Positions 52,377 to 61,727 are shown, numbered from the stretch's first letter. The stretch is DNA of 64,000 bases from Nitrospirota bacterium (GCA_040757595.1 JBFLWP010000003.1:224166-288165); one strand, 5' to 3'. Notes: a model not told the origin generated them from the letters alone. Program-made: numbers and translations.

Positions 52377-54896
52377 TTACAACGTGGCCAGGAACGCCGT
52401 AAGGTCGTTTTTGTCCTGTTGCGTCAAGCGGCCGTCCTCGAACAACTCGTAGAGCGGATGGCCCGAGGGAGTCCCCTTGTTTTCGTCAAGATCGACGCTG
52501 TTGCTGTACACCTCCGATAGGTCATGCGCTTTGTCCAGCACGCTCTTGGGGTTGCCCAGGATCTCCGCAAAGGCTTGCAGAGTGGCCTTGGCGTGCTGCT
52601 CGCCTTTCTCGGGCCCGAAACGCGAGGCGAACTTGCCTTTCAGTTTCGTGAACTGCCCGGGGTCGGCAAGGGCCTTCTGCAAATCGGTCCCGAATTGCTC
52701 GGGCTTGGACATGGCATTCTGGAGGTCGGGGAAGGCGAGCCGAAGCTCGGCGAGGAAGCCTTTGAAGTCGTTGATGAACTCCTTGTGCCGGTAATTGCCG
52801 ATCAGGGCGGCCGGCTTGCCGTCGGGGAAGATCAACTCCATCCCCAGCGGACCTATGTGCTTGGCCCCGTTCGTGGGCGTGACCTTGCGGCTTCGCTTGT
52901 CCGGGTTCAACAGTTGGTCCATGGATTTCTTGAAGAGGCGGTAGCGACCCTCCACGGAGGGATCGAAGGGTTCGCAGGCGGGCGGTTTTGCCGGGCCGCC
53001 GCAGAGCTCCGGGCCGGTTGCATTGTCGTGCATGAACGGCGCATAGGCCCACAGGCTCAGGAGCGAAACGTTTCGGTAATAGCCGCGCCCCCCGTCCGCG
53101 GTCATCGAATGGCGTGCCGGCTCGTCATCCATGGACATCGGCAGGGTTACGGATGACCGGCCTCGATAGGTTTCCGACGAATACTCTTCCCAGAGATGGC
53201 CTTTCATGTGGTTGGAGTGGAGCGCGCGCGAGGCGTTCACTTCGAGCTTGGTGACGGCGGTGGGCTTGTCGTTGCCGAGCCAGTCCTTCCTGAGACCGGT
53301 CGCCGGATCGAGAGCGCGGAAGTCACGGTCAACGAACTTTCCGTTCTCCTGGTCCTCCGGCAGGCTGCTGTGGCAGCCGGCGCATTTCTTGGCGAAAATC
53401 CGCCTGCCCCGTTCTACGTCGGCGCGCAAATCGGCCTCCAAATCCTTGACGAGGTCGGCCTCGGTGTACCGCGCATCGGGGTCCTTGAGTCTCCGTTCGT
53501 TCTCCCTGGCTTCACGCAAGTCCGCCGGGGCCCCGGTCATCAAGTAATTGAGAAGGTCGGGTAGGCGGTCTTCGATGGCGCGGAAGTTCGGACAATCGCG
53601 TCGGGCCTGCCCGATGTCCATCGGCGTCTGGCCGTATCCCCTCAGACGGGGATCGAGCTGCATCATGTCGGTCAGGTGGTTGACCCAGGCGGATTCGGCG
53701 CAGCTCCCGATGTTGATGTACACGCGTTGGAGGGCTTCCAAGGCGCCGATGCTGTCTTCGCCGCCCTTCAGGATGTTGTGGACCTGCTCCCGCTTCAGGC
53801 TCTTCTTCCAACATTTCTTGCCGTCCTTCCCCGGCTCGCACCAGCACTGCTCCTGCTCGGAGGTGATTGTGCACTGCTCGCCGCTCTTGACCGGGCGCCA
53901 CTTCCGAACGTCGTGGGGAAAGGTGGGTCGCCGTTTGAGGTTGATGAGGGCGTTCATCGTGCCGGTGTTGTTGACCTGATCCGTCGGAATGGCCGAGGTG
54001 TCCACGGTGCCGGGCCGCACGAGCGCGAAGACCTGCCACTCCAGGCTTTGTCTCGGCATCCCTGAAACGAAGATGGGCAGGACTCGCGAGTACTGGTTGC
54101 CGACCGTTCCGGACAGGTTCTCCGCGGCCGGATAGGCGGGGCTGTGCGGCGGCTTGAACGGCTTCAAAGGATCGAAGGCGATGTGGCAGGCCCCGCAGGC
54201 CATGCCGACGAGGAACGGCGGTTCGACGGAGCCGTCGGAGAGTTTCTTGCGGAACCCGTCCCACGTGGCCAGGCCCTTGTTGAGCTTCGCCCAGGCCTCC
54301 CGGTCGAACCTGGGGTTGGGAAACTTGCGGAATCCCATCGCGCCGGCGGACGTGCCAAACTCCAGATCGCAAGGGCTTTGCCACAGCTTCTTGGGGAACC
54401 GTATTCCGCCTTCGATCTCTTCTCTCGAAGGTGTTGCGTCGTTGAGCTCGCAGGCCGGATCCTTGTACCCGTGCTTGCCGACGTAGGTCAGCAGGACTTC
54501 ATCACCGGGACAGTAATCGAAGCCGTAGGTCTCTTCGAGGCTCTTGGCCGGGCAATCCGGGTCTCCGGGCTTGCAACAGGCCGGATCGTTGACGAGGCCC
54601 CACTCGTCGAATCGCGTGGCTCTGGCCGGCGCCTTCATGACGCCGTACCAGTCAACCAACGTGCCGAGCCGTTGCTGGAACACGTAGGTGAAGAACCGGG
54701 CGGTCCCCGCAGCGGCCTTGAACCAGATCTCGCAGCCCGCCCGTTCCGATGGAGTCAACTTCACCCTGCCATTGAACAGACAGGGGTCGCTCAGATCACG
54801 CGGAGGCGCCTGCAGCGACGCGGCCTGTTCCGCGCCAAAAGCAACGGTTGCCATGGCAAAACACAGGGAGGCCGCGGTGGCGGTGAGTCGCTTCAT
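52377..54896 (-). CDS. Large periplasmic di-heme c-type cytochrome
   Basis: An 839-residue protein with a signal peptide (LTATAASLCFAMATVAFG). Two heme motifs are visible: CGACH at about residue 232 and CAGCH at about 505. Several Cys-rich stretches without CxxCH (PACCKPGDPDCPAK, CWCEPGKDGKKCW) may form disulfides. The arrangement of a c-type heme in each half of a large protein recalls the di-heme peroxidase / RoxA type of oxidoreductase. It is far longer than a standard peroxidase and I cannot name the substrate. GGAAGGAG precedes the ATG. Confidence 0.85.
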   Translation of the reverse strand: MKRLTATAASLCFAMATVAFGAEQAASLQAPPRDLSDPCLFNGRVKLTPSERAGCEIWFKAAAGTARFFTYVFQQRLGTLVDWYGVMKAPARATRFDEWGLVNDPACCKPGDPDCPAKSLEETYGFDYCPGDEVLLTYVGKHGYKDPACELNDATPSREEIEGGIRFPKKLWQSPCDLEFGTSAGAMGFRKFPNPRFDREAWAKLNKGLATWDGFRKKLSDGSVEPPFLVGMACGACHIAFDPLKPFKPPHSPAYPAAENLSGTVGNQYSRVLPIFVSGMPRQSLEWQVFALVRPGTVDTSAIPTDQVNNTGTMNALINLKRRPTFPHDVRKWRPVKSGEQCTITSEQEQCWCEPGKDGKKCWKKSLKREQVHNILKGGEDSIGALEALQRVYINIGSCAESAWVNHLTDMMQLDPRLRGYGQTPMDIGQARRDCPNFRAIEDRLPDLLNYLMTGAPADLREARENERRLKDPDARYTEADLVKDLEADLRADVERGRRIFAKKCAGCHSSLPEDQENGKFVDRDFRALDPATGLRKDWLGNDKPTAVTKLEVNASRALHSNHMKGHLWEEYSSETYRGRSSVTLPMSMDDEPARHSMTADGGRGYYRNVSLLSLWAYAPFMHDNATGPELCGGPAKPPACEPFDPSVEGRYRLFKKSMDQLLNPDKRSRKVTPTNGAKHIGPLGMELIFPDGKPAALIGNYRHKEFINDFKGFLAELRLAFPDLQNAMSKPEQFGTDLQKALADPGQFTKLKGKFASRFGPEKGEQHAKATLQAFAEILGNPKSVLDKAHDLSEVYSNSVDLDENKGTPSGHPLYELFEDGRLTQQDKNDLTAFLATL

Positions 54897-54956
54897 GGCC
54901 TGCTCCTTCCATGTTAAGGAGGAACGGTGCCTGGGGGGAGAAACCGATCGAGATCT

Positions 54957-55139
54957 TCATTGTTTATGCGGCTCTTCGCGGGATAATTCCCGGATAGTGG
55001 CCTTATGCTCCTTCTCCCATCTGCCGAGTTTCGCTTCTTCCCACATCCAGCGGATGAAGGAGCAGGACAGCACCGCAAACACTCCGAGCGTGAGGAGTCT
55101 GCTCACCCATCTTCCTAGCGAGGCCAGGTAACTCTCCAT
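54957..55139 (-). CDS. 60-residue membrane protein
   Basis: One hydrophobic helix (LLTLGVFAVLSCSFIRWMW) is followed by a highly charged tail (EEAKLGRWEKEHKATIRELS). GAGGTG precedes the ATG. It follows the hydrolase gene by 9 bp and precedes the cytochrome gene by 60 bp. Function unknown. Confidence 0.7.
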   Translation of the reverse strand: MESYLASLGRWVSRLLTLGVFAVLSCSFIRWMWEEAKLGRWEKEHKATIRELSREEPHKQ

Positions 55140-55148
55140 GGTCGCACC

Positions 55149-56537
55149 TCAGAGATCGAACATGCGTTCAAGGAGCCACGGACCACTGCCCATGAGCACG
55201 AGGAGGGCGCCGCTTGAGAGCAGGATCCACAACCAGAAGAGGCCTGGAGCCAGGAAGGACGGAAAACGGTCGGCGGGGGGGACCAAAGGACGTCCCTCCA
55301 GCCAGGGAATCAGTCGGTCGATGAGCCGGTCCGGGTTCCGCGCATTGACCTTCCAATAGGAGGTATGGGCGGTGAAGGGCGAGACCTGATCCGCCCACGG
55401 AACGTTGGTCAACTGCAGTCCCCCCACGTTGTTGGTCCCTGAAAAGAGGTCGATCGTTCCGGCCACGATGTCCTGGCGGTCGGCGACGTTCACCCAGGGC
55501 ACGGGGTTGGGGAGAGGCTGCGCGTTGATGGGGACGATCAAGGGCCAGAGAGCGGCGAATTTGTCCAACGGGCTCCCCATGGTCAGAAACCCGCGCAGAC
55601 CCGCAAACAATTGCCGTCGGTCGATCTGATCGGTCGGTTGGATCCAGGGGGGACGACGGGGGGCCTGGTCGTACAGGTTCTGGTTCTGGTCCGACGCCTT
55701 AAAGACGGGATTCAGCCCGTTCCACTCTTCTTCCGTCAGATAGCGAGGCAGGATTCCGTTCAGCTCCATCAGACCGTTGAAGGCGACCACCGTGCCGAGG
55801 CTGTGGGCAAAGATGTAATACCCGTCGAGTTCTCCGGTTCGCACCGCTTCGGCGGTGCGGAGCAACGCACGCACCATGCGCCGGCGGATCGCCACCCGCG
55901 ATTTCTCGCCGATCGCTTCCAGGTTGTTGTCCATCCGCACGAACCAGTCTTGATACAACTTGACGTCGCCCACGAAGTTGTACAGCGTCTCCTGTGCCTT
56001 CTCCAGCGGGGACAATTTAATGGACAAGCGGGCGAGAACGGCATTGAACAGGTTGATGCTCAGCAGGATCAGCAAAAAGAGCAAAGAGACGCCAAAGAGC
56101 TCGGCCCGCGTTCTTATCGTCTCGACCCGCGTCAGCCTTCTGGGCAGCCGACGCAGCCCGACTTGCGTGACCGATGCCGGAGAGACGTTGTAGGGGCGGA
56201 CTCCGGGCATGGCCAAGGCCCAAAGAACGAAATCTATCCAGCGTCTCACGGTCATGGGCTCGTCCAAATCCGCCCAATGGACCTCTCTGAAGACCGCCTC
56301 GATCCATCCCCCTAGCTCGGACCGCCAGCGGACCGATGCAGGCGTCTCTTGCCAGCCCCACGTCGGCGAGTGAAGCGGGGCTTGGTTCCCCAGACCGATC
56401 TGCACGTGGGCCTGGCGAGCAGGATCCTTGGCCAGGGCGTTGTACAGGTTGCCGGCAATCTCCTCGAGATGCTCGAAGCACTTTTGTTCGCCGACGCCAT
56501 GGACAACCAGAATGCCGATCCGCCTGTCAGCTAGCAT
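55149..56537 (-). CDS. Membrane-bound alpha/beta-hydrolase-like protein
   Basis: A 462-residue protein. The N-terminus RIGILVVHGVGEQ is the oxyanion-hole strand of an alpha/beta hydrolase. The nucleophile elbow is FAHSLGTVVAF at about residue 250. A helix near 150-170 (LFGVSLLFLLILLSINLFNA) and one near the C-terminus (LFWLWILLSSGALLVLMG) suggest membrane association. GAGGAGGAG precedes the ATG. It lies 12 bp downstream of the multidomain kinase. A lipase- or esterase-type activity is possible; the substrate is unknown. Confidence 0.78.
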   Translation of the reverse strand: MLADRRIGILVVHGVGEQKCFEHLEEIAGNLYNALAKDPARQAHVQIGLGNQAPLHSPTWGWQETPASVRWRSELGGWIEAVFREVHWADLDEPMTVRRWIDFVLWALAMPGVRPYNVSPASVTQVGLRRLPRRLTRVETIRTRAELFGVSLLFLLILLSINLFNAVLARLSIKLSPLEKAQETLYNFVGDVKLYQDWFVRMDNNLEAIGEKSRVAIRRRMVRALLRTAEAVRTGELDGYYIFAHSLGTVVAFNGLMELNGILPRYLTEEEWNGLNPVFKASDQNQNLYDQAPRRPPWIQPTDQIDRRQLFAGLRGFLTMGSPLDKFAALWPLIVPINAQPLPNPVPWVNVADRQDIVAGTIDLFSGTNNVGGLQLTNVPWADQVSPFTAHTSYWKVNARNPDRLIDRLIPWLEGRPLVPPADRFPSFLAPGLFWLWILLSSGALLVLMGSGPWLLERMFDL

Positions 56538-56549
56538 GGTCGCTCCTCC

Positions 56550-59216
56550 TCAGGTGGCCGGGCCGAACCAGCGTTCCACCGTTTCCTTCAACTGCGCGGC
56601 CTCGAACGGCTTCAAGAGGTAGGCCTGAGCGCCCATGTTCACGGCCTGGACCGCCCGCTCCTTGGAGCCGGAGGCGGTGACCATGATGATCGGGATCTCG
56701 CTGTATCGCTCCCGGATCAGCCGGAGCACCTCCACCCCGTCCATGTCGGGCATGCCGATGTCCAGGATCATGCCGTCGAACGCCGTGCCTCTGAGGACGT
56801 CCAGCGCCGCGCTTCCCCCGCTGGCCGTCTCGACCTCGTATCCGTAGGTGTTCAACCGGTCCATCAGGAGTTGCCGGATGTCCGGGTCGTCGTCCACGAC
56901 GAGAATGCGTTTGCCGCCCGCCCGCCCGCGGCTCTCGCTCTCCCGCACGGCCGGGCTGAGCGGCACGGTGAATCGGAACGTTGAGCCCTCTCCCTCCTTG
57001 CTCTGAACCGAGACGACTCCGCCGTGAAGCTCGACCAGGGTCTTCACGATGGACAGCCCGAGGCCGAGCCCCTTCTCGCCGACCTCTCGCGTCTGGCCGA
57101 TCCGCGAGAACGGGTTGAAAAGGGTGGGAATGACGTCGGTCGGAATGCCCCGCCCCGTGTCCGTCACGAATACGTGAGCGTGCTGCCCGCCCCTGCTAAC
57201 CACGACGTTGACGCGTCCCTCGACGGGCGTGAACTTGATGGCGTTGTGCACGAGGTTCGTGAAGATCTGGATCAGGCAGTCCGCGTCGGCCCAGACCTTG
57301 ATCGGGCTGTCGGGAAAAACCGCCTCGAGCCTCTGTTGCTTCGCCGTCGCCGACGGCCGCAGTTGCTCGACGACATCGGCCGCGAACTTCCGCAGGTCCA
57401 CTTCAGCCGGGGAGAGGTCGATCTTCCCTTGATCGATGCGGGTCTGGTCCAGCAGGTTGGCGATCATGCGGATCAGGCGGTCGGCGTTGATCCCGATCCT
57501 GGCCAGGTAGGTCTGTTGCCTGTCCGACAAGGGGCCGGCGACCCCGCTCAACAAGTTTTCGACGAACCCCTTGACGGACGTGAGCGGGGTGCGCAGCTCG
57601 TGCGACACGTGCGACAGGAACATGGACCGGTGGCGGTCGGCCCGTTCCAGTTCGAGTGTGCGCTCGCGCACCTTTTCCTCGAGGCCCACGTAGAGCTCTT
57701 CGATTTGATGGTAGGCATCCACGTTGGTCAGGGCGATCGCGACTTGATTGGCGAACGTCACCATCAGGTTCAGATCGTCCATGGACAGGACGCCTTCCTG
57801 GGCGCGGTCCACCATGAGAGCGCCGAGGATGCGGTCTTTCACCTTCAGCGGAACCGAGATGAACGACTTGACCTGCGTGAGCGTCGCGAGCTGTTGATTC
57901 AAGGGATGGAGGCGCGGCCAGACTTCCCGGATGTCGGTCACGAGCAGCGGGATCCCCTTCAGGAGCACCATCGCCTCGGGGCCGTCGAGGGTGACGGCCG
58001 GGACCTCAAGGGAGCTGACGAACGCGGCGACCTCGGGCGACGCGCCGTGAACGTGGAAGTCGTGCGACACCCGCCGTTCCGGATCGTAGAAGCAGATCAT
58101 GGCCCTGTCGTACTTGAGGTTCTTCACGAGGGTCTGCAGGGCCGATTCGATGATCGTTTCCCGGTCGAGGGTGGAGCTGAAGACCAGACCGGCGTTGTGC
58201 AGCGCCGTCAATTGGTTGACCTTTTCCTTCAGCGCCACCGTCGTTTGCTCCTGCTCCAGGTACACGGCGCGGAGCTCTTCGTGTCTCGCCTCGACGAAGT
58301 GGAGTTGCTCCTGGATCAGCTCGTCTCGGGTCTTCACGTAGTTCCGGAGGATTTTCAGGCGATAACCGAGCCAGCTCGCCACGGCCGCGGGAGCCGCGAC
58401 GCTCAGCACGCCGATCAGGGGGAGTCCGGGTAGGAGGAAGTGCAGCACCCCGAAAGCCGTGCATCCGCCCAGAATCCCAACGGCCATCTCGACCACGGGC
58501 CTGCGCTGCTGCGGCTCCCAACGGAGCTCCCACGTGCAGCGGTCGTCCCCGTTAACCACGCAGGTCAGGTCGTTGATCACCGCACGTCTTAAGTGGTGAA
58601 TCTTTTCTGGAACGGCCGCCAGGGCGGCTTTTGCGGACTGGCAGATCAGCTCGGCGCAGGCCTTCCGATAGGGGCCGAACTGCCGGGACACGTCCTCCGG
58701 ATACCGCATGCTGAGGATGGCGGAGCGATCCGTGACCTGCTCGACGCCGAGGATGAGCGAGGAGAATTTTTCCCCGAAGTGCGGGAACCGCTGGTAGATT
58801 TGTTGAACCGTGAACGGGCGCCCGAGCGTCTGGATGATGGCGGAGAGGAACTTCTCTTCTCCGACGTGGGCCGAAAACAGGGGATCGCCCGAGATGTCTT
58901 TGCAGATCTCCCCAAGGAAACAGACAAATTCGTAGGAGTAGCTGTTCCAGACGTTTCTCAAAAATTTGGGGGTCACGTGGTAGGCGGGGTCGCGAATCCG
59001 CTCGTTGAGCTGCCGACATAGCTCCTGGACCGCCCGTTCGCCTGCTTCGGCACCGTGCCCCCGTGCGACGGTCTCTTCGAGATAATCCACATAAGCGCGA
59101 ATCTTGACGCCGGTGGTGTCGCGGACCTTCTCGCCGTTAGGCTGCACGCCGAAGGGCCGGTACTCCATGAAGCCTTTTTCAAGGATGCGATGCTCTTTTG
59201 ACAGCAGCTCAGCCAT
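56550..59216 (-). CDS. Hybrid sensor kinase (V4R-like domain - TM - GAF - HisKA - HATPase - REC)
   Basis: An 888-residue protein. The N-terminal 230 residues form a helical sensor ending in CVVNGDDRCTWELRW, a feature of V4R/heme-NO-like domains. Two membrane helices (about 240-285), a coiled coil, a GAF domain, HisKA (acceptor His in FLSHVSHELRTPLTSV), HATPase (HNAIKFTP, DTGRGIPTD, GLGLGLSIVKTLVELHGG) and a receiver (ILVVDDDPDIRQLL, LDIGMPDMDG) follow. The frame stays open upstream to an ATG at 59447, just after the sigma-54 promoter, but that segment looks non-coding. Confidence 0.9.
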   Translation of the reverse strand: MAELLSKEHRILEKGFMEYRPFGVQPNGEKVRDTTGVKIRAYVDYLEETVARGHGAEAGERAVQELCRQLNERIRDPAYHVTPKFLRNVWNSYSYEFVCFLGEICKDISGDPLFSAHVGEEKFLSAIIQTLGRPFTVQQIYQRFPHFGEKFSSLILGVEQVTDRSAILSMRYPEDVSRQFGPYRKACAELICQSAKAALAAVPEKIHHLRRAVINDLTCVVNGDDRCTWELRWEPQQRRPVVEMAVGILGGCTAFGVLHFLLPGLPLIGVLSVAAPAAVASWLGYRLKILRNYVKTRDELIQEQLHFVEARHEELRAVYLEQEQTTVALKEKVNQLTALHNAGLVFSSTLDRETIIESALQTLVKNLKYDRAMICFYDPERRVSHDFHVHGASPEVAAFVSSLEVPAVTLDGPEAMVLLKGIPLLVTDIREVWPRLHPLNQQLATLTQVKSFISVPLKVKDRILGALMVDRAQEGVLSMDDLNLMVTFANQVAIALTNVDAYHQIEELYVGLEEKVRERTLELERADRHRSMFLSHVSHELRTPLTSVKGFVENLLSGVAGPLSDRQQTYLARIGINADRLIRMIANLLDQTRIDQGKIDLSPAEVDLRKFAADVVEQLRPSATAKQQRLEAVFPDSPIKVWADADCLIQIFTNLVHNAIKFTPVEGRVNVVVSRGGQHAHVFVTDTGRGIPTDVIPTLFNPFSRIGQTREVGEKGLGLGLSIVKTLVELHGGVVSVQSKEGEGSTFRFTVPLSPAVRESESRGRAGGKRILVVDDDPDIRQLLMDRLNTYGYEVETASGGSAALDVLRGTAFDGMILDIGMPDMDGVEVLRLIRERYSEIPIIMVTASGSKERAVQAVNMGAQAYLLKPFEAAQLKETVERWFGPAT

Positions 59217-59477
59217 TACATCATCCGGCCGTTCCGGTCCGGAATGGCGGCGCTCTGGGGATCGAGGGGCAGTGAGGCGTTGCGCCCGCGCGCCCGGTGC
59301 GAAGGCGTGCAGGGCAACCGGGAAGCCGAGGCGCCGGGACCAAACATCGCGGTACCCTCCCCGCTGGGTCGGCCCGCCAGGAAGTAAGTAAAGGGCTGCA
59401 TACTTCTGAAGCGCCGAAAAGGAATTTTTGTCAAGAGGGAATCTCATGGTGCGGCGGGTGACATCTGCTGGCATCCC

Positions 59478-59493
59478 AGCAACTGGGGTGCCA
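59478..59493 (-). promoter_or_regulatory. Sigma-54 promoter of the kinase-hydrolase-cytochrome operon
   Basis: On the minus strand TGGCACCCCAGTTGCT matches TGGCAC-N5-TTGCW, with GG and GC 10 bases apart. The sequence also forms an inverted repeat (CTGGCATCCCAG with CTGGGGTGCCAG, 59468-59494), probably incidental. Confidence 0.75.
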
Positions 59494-59599
59494 GGGAGGA
59501 GAAACGGCCATTGAGGGCCGAAAAGAGATGGAAAGCCTTGTCGTGGCTCTGAATCGCTCCGCAGGTCAGGCCGTGGATCAGGCTGGGAGGAGGCCGGAT

Positions 59600-59639
59600 C
59601 TGTATCCAAGAAGATACGCCATAAAATAAATTGATACAC
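59600..59639. promoter_or_regulatory. Candidate enhancer: CTGTATC-N6-GATAC and TTGATACAC
   Basis: TGTATC (59601-59606) and GATAC (59613-59617) form an inverted repeat; a further GATACA lies at 59633-59638. They are 107-145 bp upstream of the -24 element and use the same words as the site at 51290-51329. Confidence 0.6.
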
Positions 59640-59731
59640 CCAGGCCAGCTTCAATGAATGGGAAGAGAACGGAATGGAGAAGGTGTCCCGGCAGTGTTGC
59701 TTCGGATACCGAACGCAAGCTGCAGGGGAGG

Positions 59732-60259
59732 TTACTGGTGCAGGTGCTTGAGGGCGGCGGCGCAGAGGATGATCAGCACGCCCATCCAGAGCGCGACGCG
59801 CTGGAAGGGGATCGGTTCGTTGAGCTGCTCCTCCTTTTCTTCTTCCGTTTCCTCGCCGGTGGCCTCGGTCCGAAAGATCACCGTATAGAGGTAGAGGGTG
59901 AGAATACCGAGCACCAAAAGCAGCTTGACGAAGAAAATCGTCAGGTACTTGGCGTGGAGGGGAATGCCGTCGCCGGTCTGCGAGATCAGCAATTGGTTGA
60001 CGTAGTGGAGGTTGATGCCGCCGGTGAAGAGGATCACGGCCAACAGGATGCCCACCACTTTCTTGTACTGCCGATAGAAGACATCCGCGATCGGCTTGAC
60101 GTATTCCCTGGGGACGGCCGCCTTGAGTCCCGGAGTCACGGCCATCACGAGAAAGGCCAGGCCGCCGATCCAGATCACGGCCGACATGAGGTGCAGCCAA
60201 TGGTTGACGATCGGAATGAGCTGATTGAGGTCGGTGAGAACAGCCTGAAGGCCCGTCAT
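59732..60259 (-). CDS. CopD-like four-helix membrane protein
   Basis: A 175-residue protein with four or five helices: NHWLHLMSAVIWIGGLAFLV, KKVVGILLAVILFTGGIN, LTIFFVKLLLVLGILTLYLY and VALWMGVLIILCAAALKHL. Conserved His residues lie in the first helix, and YRQYKKV follows. This fits the CopD/HemJ-like fold, which in relatives binds copper or heme. A charged loop (ATGEETEEEKEEQ) precedes the last helix. It lies 100 bp downstream of the radical SAM enzyme, so a role in heme or metal handling is plausible. Confidence 0.75.
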   Translation of the reverse strand: MTGLQAVLTDLNQLIPIVNHWLHLMSAVIWIGGLAFLVMAVTPGLKAAVPREYVKPIADVFYRQYKKVVGILLAVILFTGGINLHYVNQLLISQTGDGIPLHAKYLTIFFVKLLLVLGILTLYLYTVIFRTEATGEETEEEKEEQLNEPIPFQRVALWMGVLIILCAAALKHLHQ

Positions 60260-60352
60260 TGGTCAATCGTCATGAGTCAATCGTGAATAGCGGAACCACC
60301 CTGTACAGTCTCCTCATACCAATGACGCATGACGCGTGACGAATGACGCCTT
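60260..60352. repeat. Head-to-head repeat array (ATTGGTCAATCG / CCAATGACGC)
   Basis: The left block is GGTCAATCGTCATGAGTCAA plus TCG. The right block, CCAATGACGCATGACGCGTG plus ACGAATGACGCC, is in the opposite sense. It fills the gap between the radical SAM and CopD-like genes and abuts the start codon of the latter. Confidence 0.7.
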
Positions 60353-60359
60353 CTCATAT

Positions 60360-61727
60360 TCAGAACTTGAAGACGGGGGCGTCGTTGCCGAAGCGCTTCT
60401 TCCGGAGCTCTTCCATCAGCTCCACGGTGATCACCGGAATGCCCTGTTCGCGCGCGTGCCGCTCGACCCCCTTCTTGACCATCGCACGGAGGAAGTAGGG
60501 GATCCGGTTGAGCCGGGTCTGCGCCGCCTCGTCCCAAGCCGCCGGACAGTCCTCCGGCGTATTGAAGGCGACCCGCACCTTGTCGCCGCCCTTCGGCGTG
60601 TAGAGGCACCACTGGTCTTCGTCCAGCCAATCCCCGTGGTCCACGTAGGGCCGGGCGCGGCACCCCCCGCAGATCTCGCTGTATTCACAGTCCCCGCACT
60701 TTCCCTTGAGGTGGGGATAGCGGAAGGAGTCGAAGATGTCGGACTTTTCCCACAGATCCACGAAGCTCTTCTCGCGGATGTTTCCCGCCGACAGCGGCAT
60801 GTAGGGACAGGGCGTGAGCTCGCCGTTCGGCGTGACCCGGGCGTAGTTGGTGCCGGCCAGGCAGCCCCCGCCCATGTACCCTTGCGCCTTGGTGATCGGA
60901 GAGTTGGGATCCTTCTCGTAGGCCAAGCGCTTGAAGTGCGGCGCACATCTGGCCCGGACGAGCATGTCCTTGTACCGGTCCTGGCACTCGACCAGGTAGC
61001 CCAGGACTTCCTCGTACTGGGCCGGCGTGATGTCGGTCAGCTCCTCGCCCCGGCCGGTGCAGACCATGAAGAAGACGTTCAGCACCTTGGCGCCCAGACC
61101 GTGAGCCCATTCGACCACGGCGGGCAGCTCCCGGTAGTTCATCGGCTGGGCGCTGAAGTGGATCTGGAACTGGAGCCCGTTACGCTTGCAGGCTTCGATT
61201 CCCGCGACGGCGGCCTCCCAGGACCCGGGGACCCCGCGGAACGCGTCGTGTTTGCGGGAGTCGAGCGAATCGATGCTGATCCCCACGCCCATCACGCCGA
61301 TTTCGACCAGCTCCTTGGCCAGCCGATCGTTGATCAGCATCCCGTTGGTGCCGAAGACGACCATGAAGCCCGTCCGCACCGCGTGTCGGGCGATGTCCAG
61401 GATGTCAGGACGGGTGAGCGGCTCGCCGCCCGTGATGACGAGCAGGCAGCCGCGGTTGACCTCGGCGATCTGGTCGATGAGCCGGTAGCACTCGTCGGTG
61501 GTCAGCTCGTCCGCTCCGCCGCCGGCCTTGGTGGTGGCGTCCAGGTAGCAATGGGCGCACTTCAGGTTGCAGCGCTTGGTCAGGTTGAGGGCGACGAGGA
61601 AGGGCTTGAAGTCGTCGACGGTCCGGCCGTCGGTTGGCGGCGAAACGAAACGCGTGACCTGCCCCTCAAGGGAGCCGAGCTTGCCGGCGAGAGCCGAAAA
61701 ATCAAAGACCGGCAGGGACTTACCCAT
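60360..61727 (-). CDS. Radical SAM/SPASM enzyme of the AhbC/AhbD/NirJ type with C-terminal PCP_red domain
   Basis: A 455-residue enzyme. The radical SAM cluster is C53, C57, C60 (TKRCNLKCAHC), with GGEP at 100-103. Auxiliary cluster cysteines are C289, C307, C344, C347, C353, C356 and C374. The block CGDCEYSEICGGCRARPY matches heme-pathway enzymes of the AhbC/AhbD/NirJ clade. Residues 397-445 (AWDEAAQTRLNRIPYFLRAM) form a PCP_red domain, as in protochlorophyllide reductase. The gene overlaps the universal stress gene by 8 bp, so the two are co-translated. Confidence 0.85.
   Translation of the reverse strand: MGKSLPVFDFSALAGKLGSLEGQVTRFVSPPTDGRTVDDFKPFLVALNLTKRCNLKCAHCYLDATTKAGGGADELTTDECYRLIDQIAEVNRGCLLVITGGEPLTRPDILDIARHAVRTGFMVVFGTNGMLINDRLAKELVEIGVMGVGISIDSLDSRKHDAFRGVPGSWEAAVAGIEACKRNGLQFQIHFSAQPMNYRELPAVVEWAHGLGAKVLNVFFMVCTGRGEELTDITPAQYEEVLGYLVECQDRYKDMLVRARCAPHFKRLAYEKDPNSPITKAQGYMGGGCLAGTNYARVTPNGELTPCPYMPLSAGNIREKSFVDLWEKSDIFDSFRYPHLKGKCGDCEYSEICGGCRARPYVDHGDWLDEDQWCLYTPKGGDKVRVAFNTPEDCPAAWDEAAQTRLNRIPYFLRAMVKKGVERHAREQGIPVITVELMEELRKKRFGNDAPVFKF

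Larger units (their letters stand above)
59217..59731. other. 515-bp spacer upstream of the hybrid kinase
   Basis: It contains the sigma-54 promoter at 59478-59493 and its candidate enhancers at 59600-59639. The leader between promoter and start codon is about 250 bases, GC-rich and without an evident gene. The stretch 59640-59731 after the CopD-like gene holds no recognisable feature. Confidence 0.5.

Noticed and set aside
59217..59447. N-terminal extension of the hybrid kinase from an ATG at 59447
   Set aside because: The frame is open but the residues are Arg/Pro-rich, there is no ribosome site, and the protein fold is complete from 59216. Kept only as an alternative.
59468..59520. Two hairpins on the plus strand that looked like a structured RNA
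   Set aside because: The first hairpin is largely the sigma-54 promoter read on the other strand, and no riboswitch or ncRNA consensus was found.
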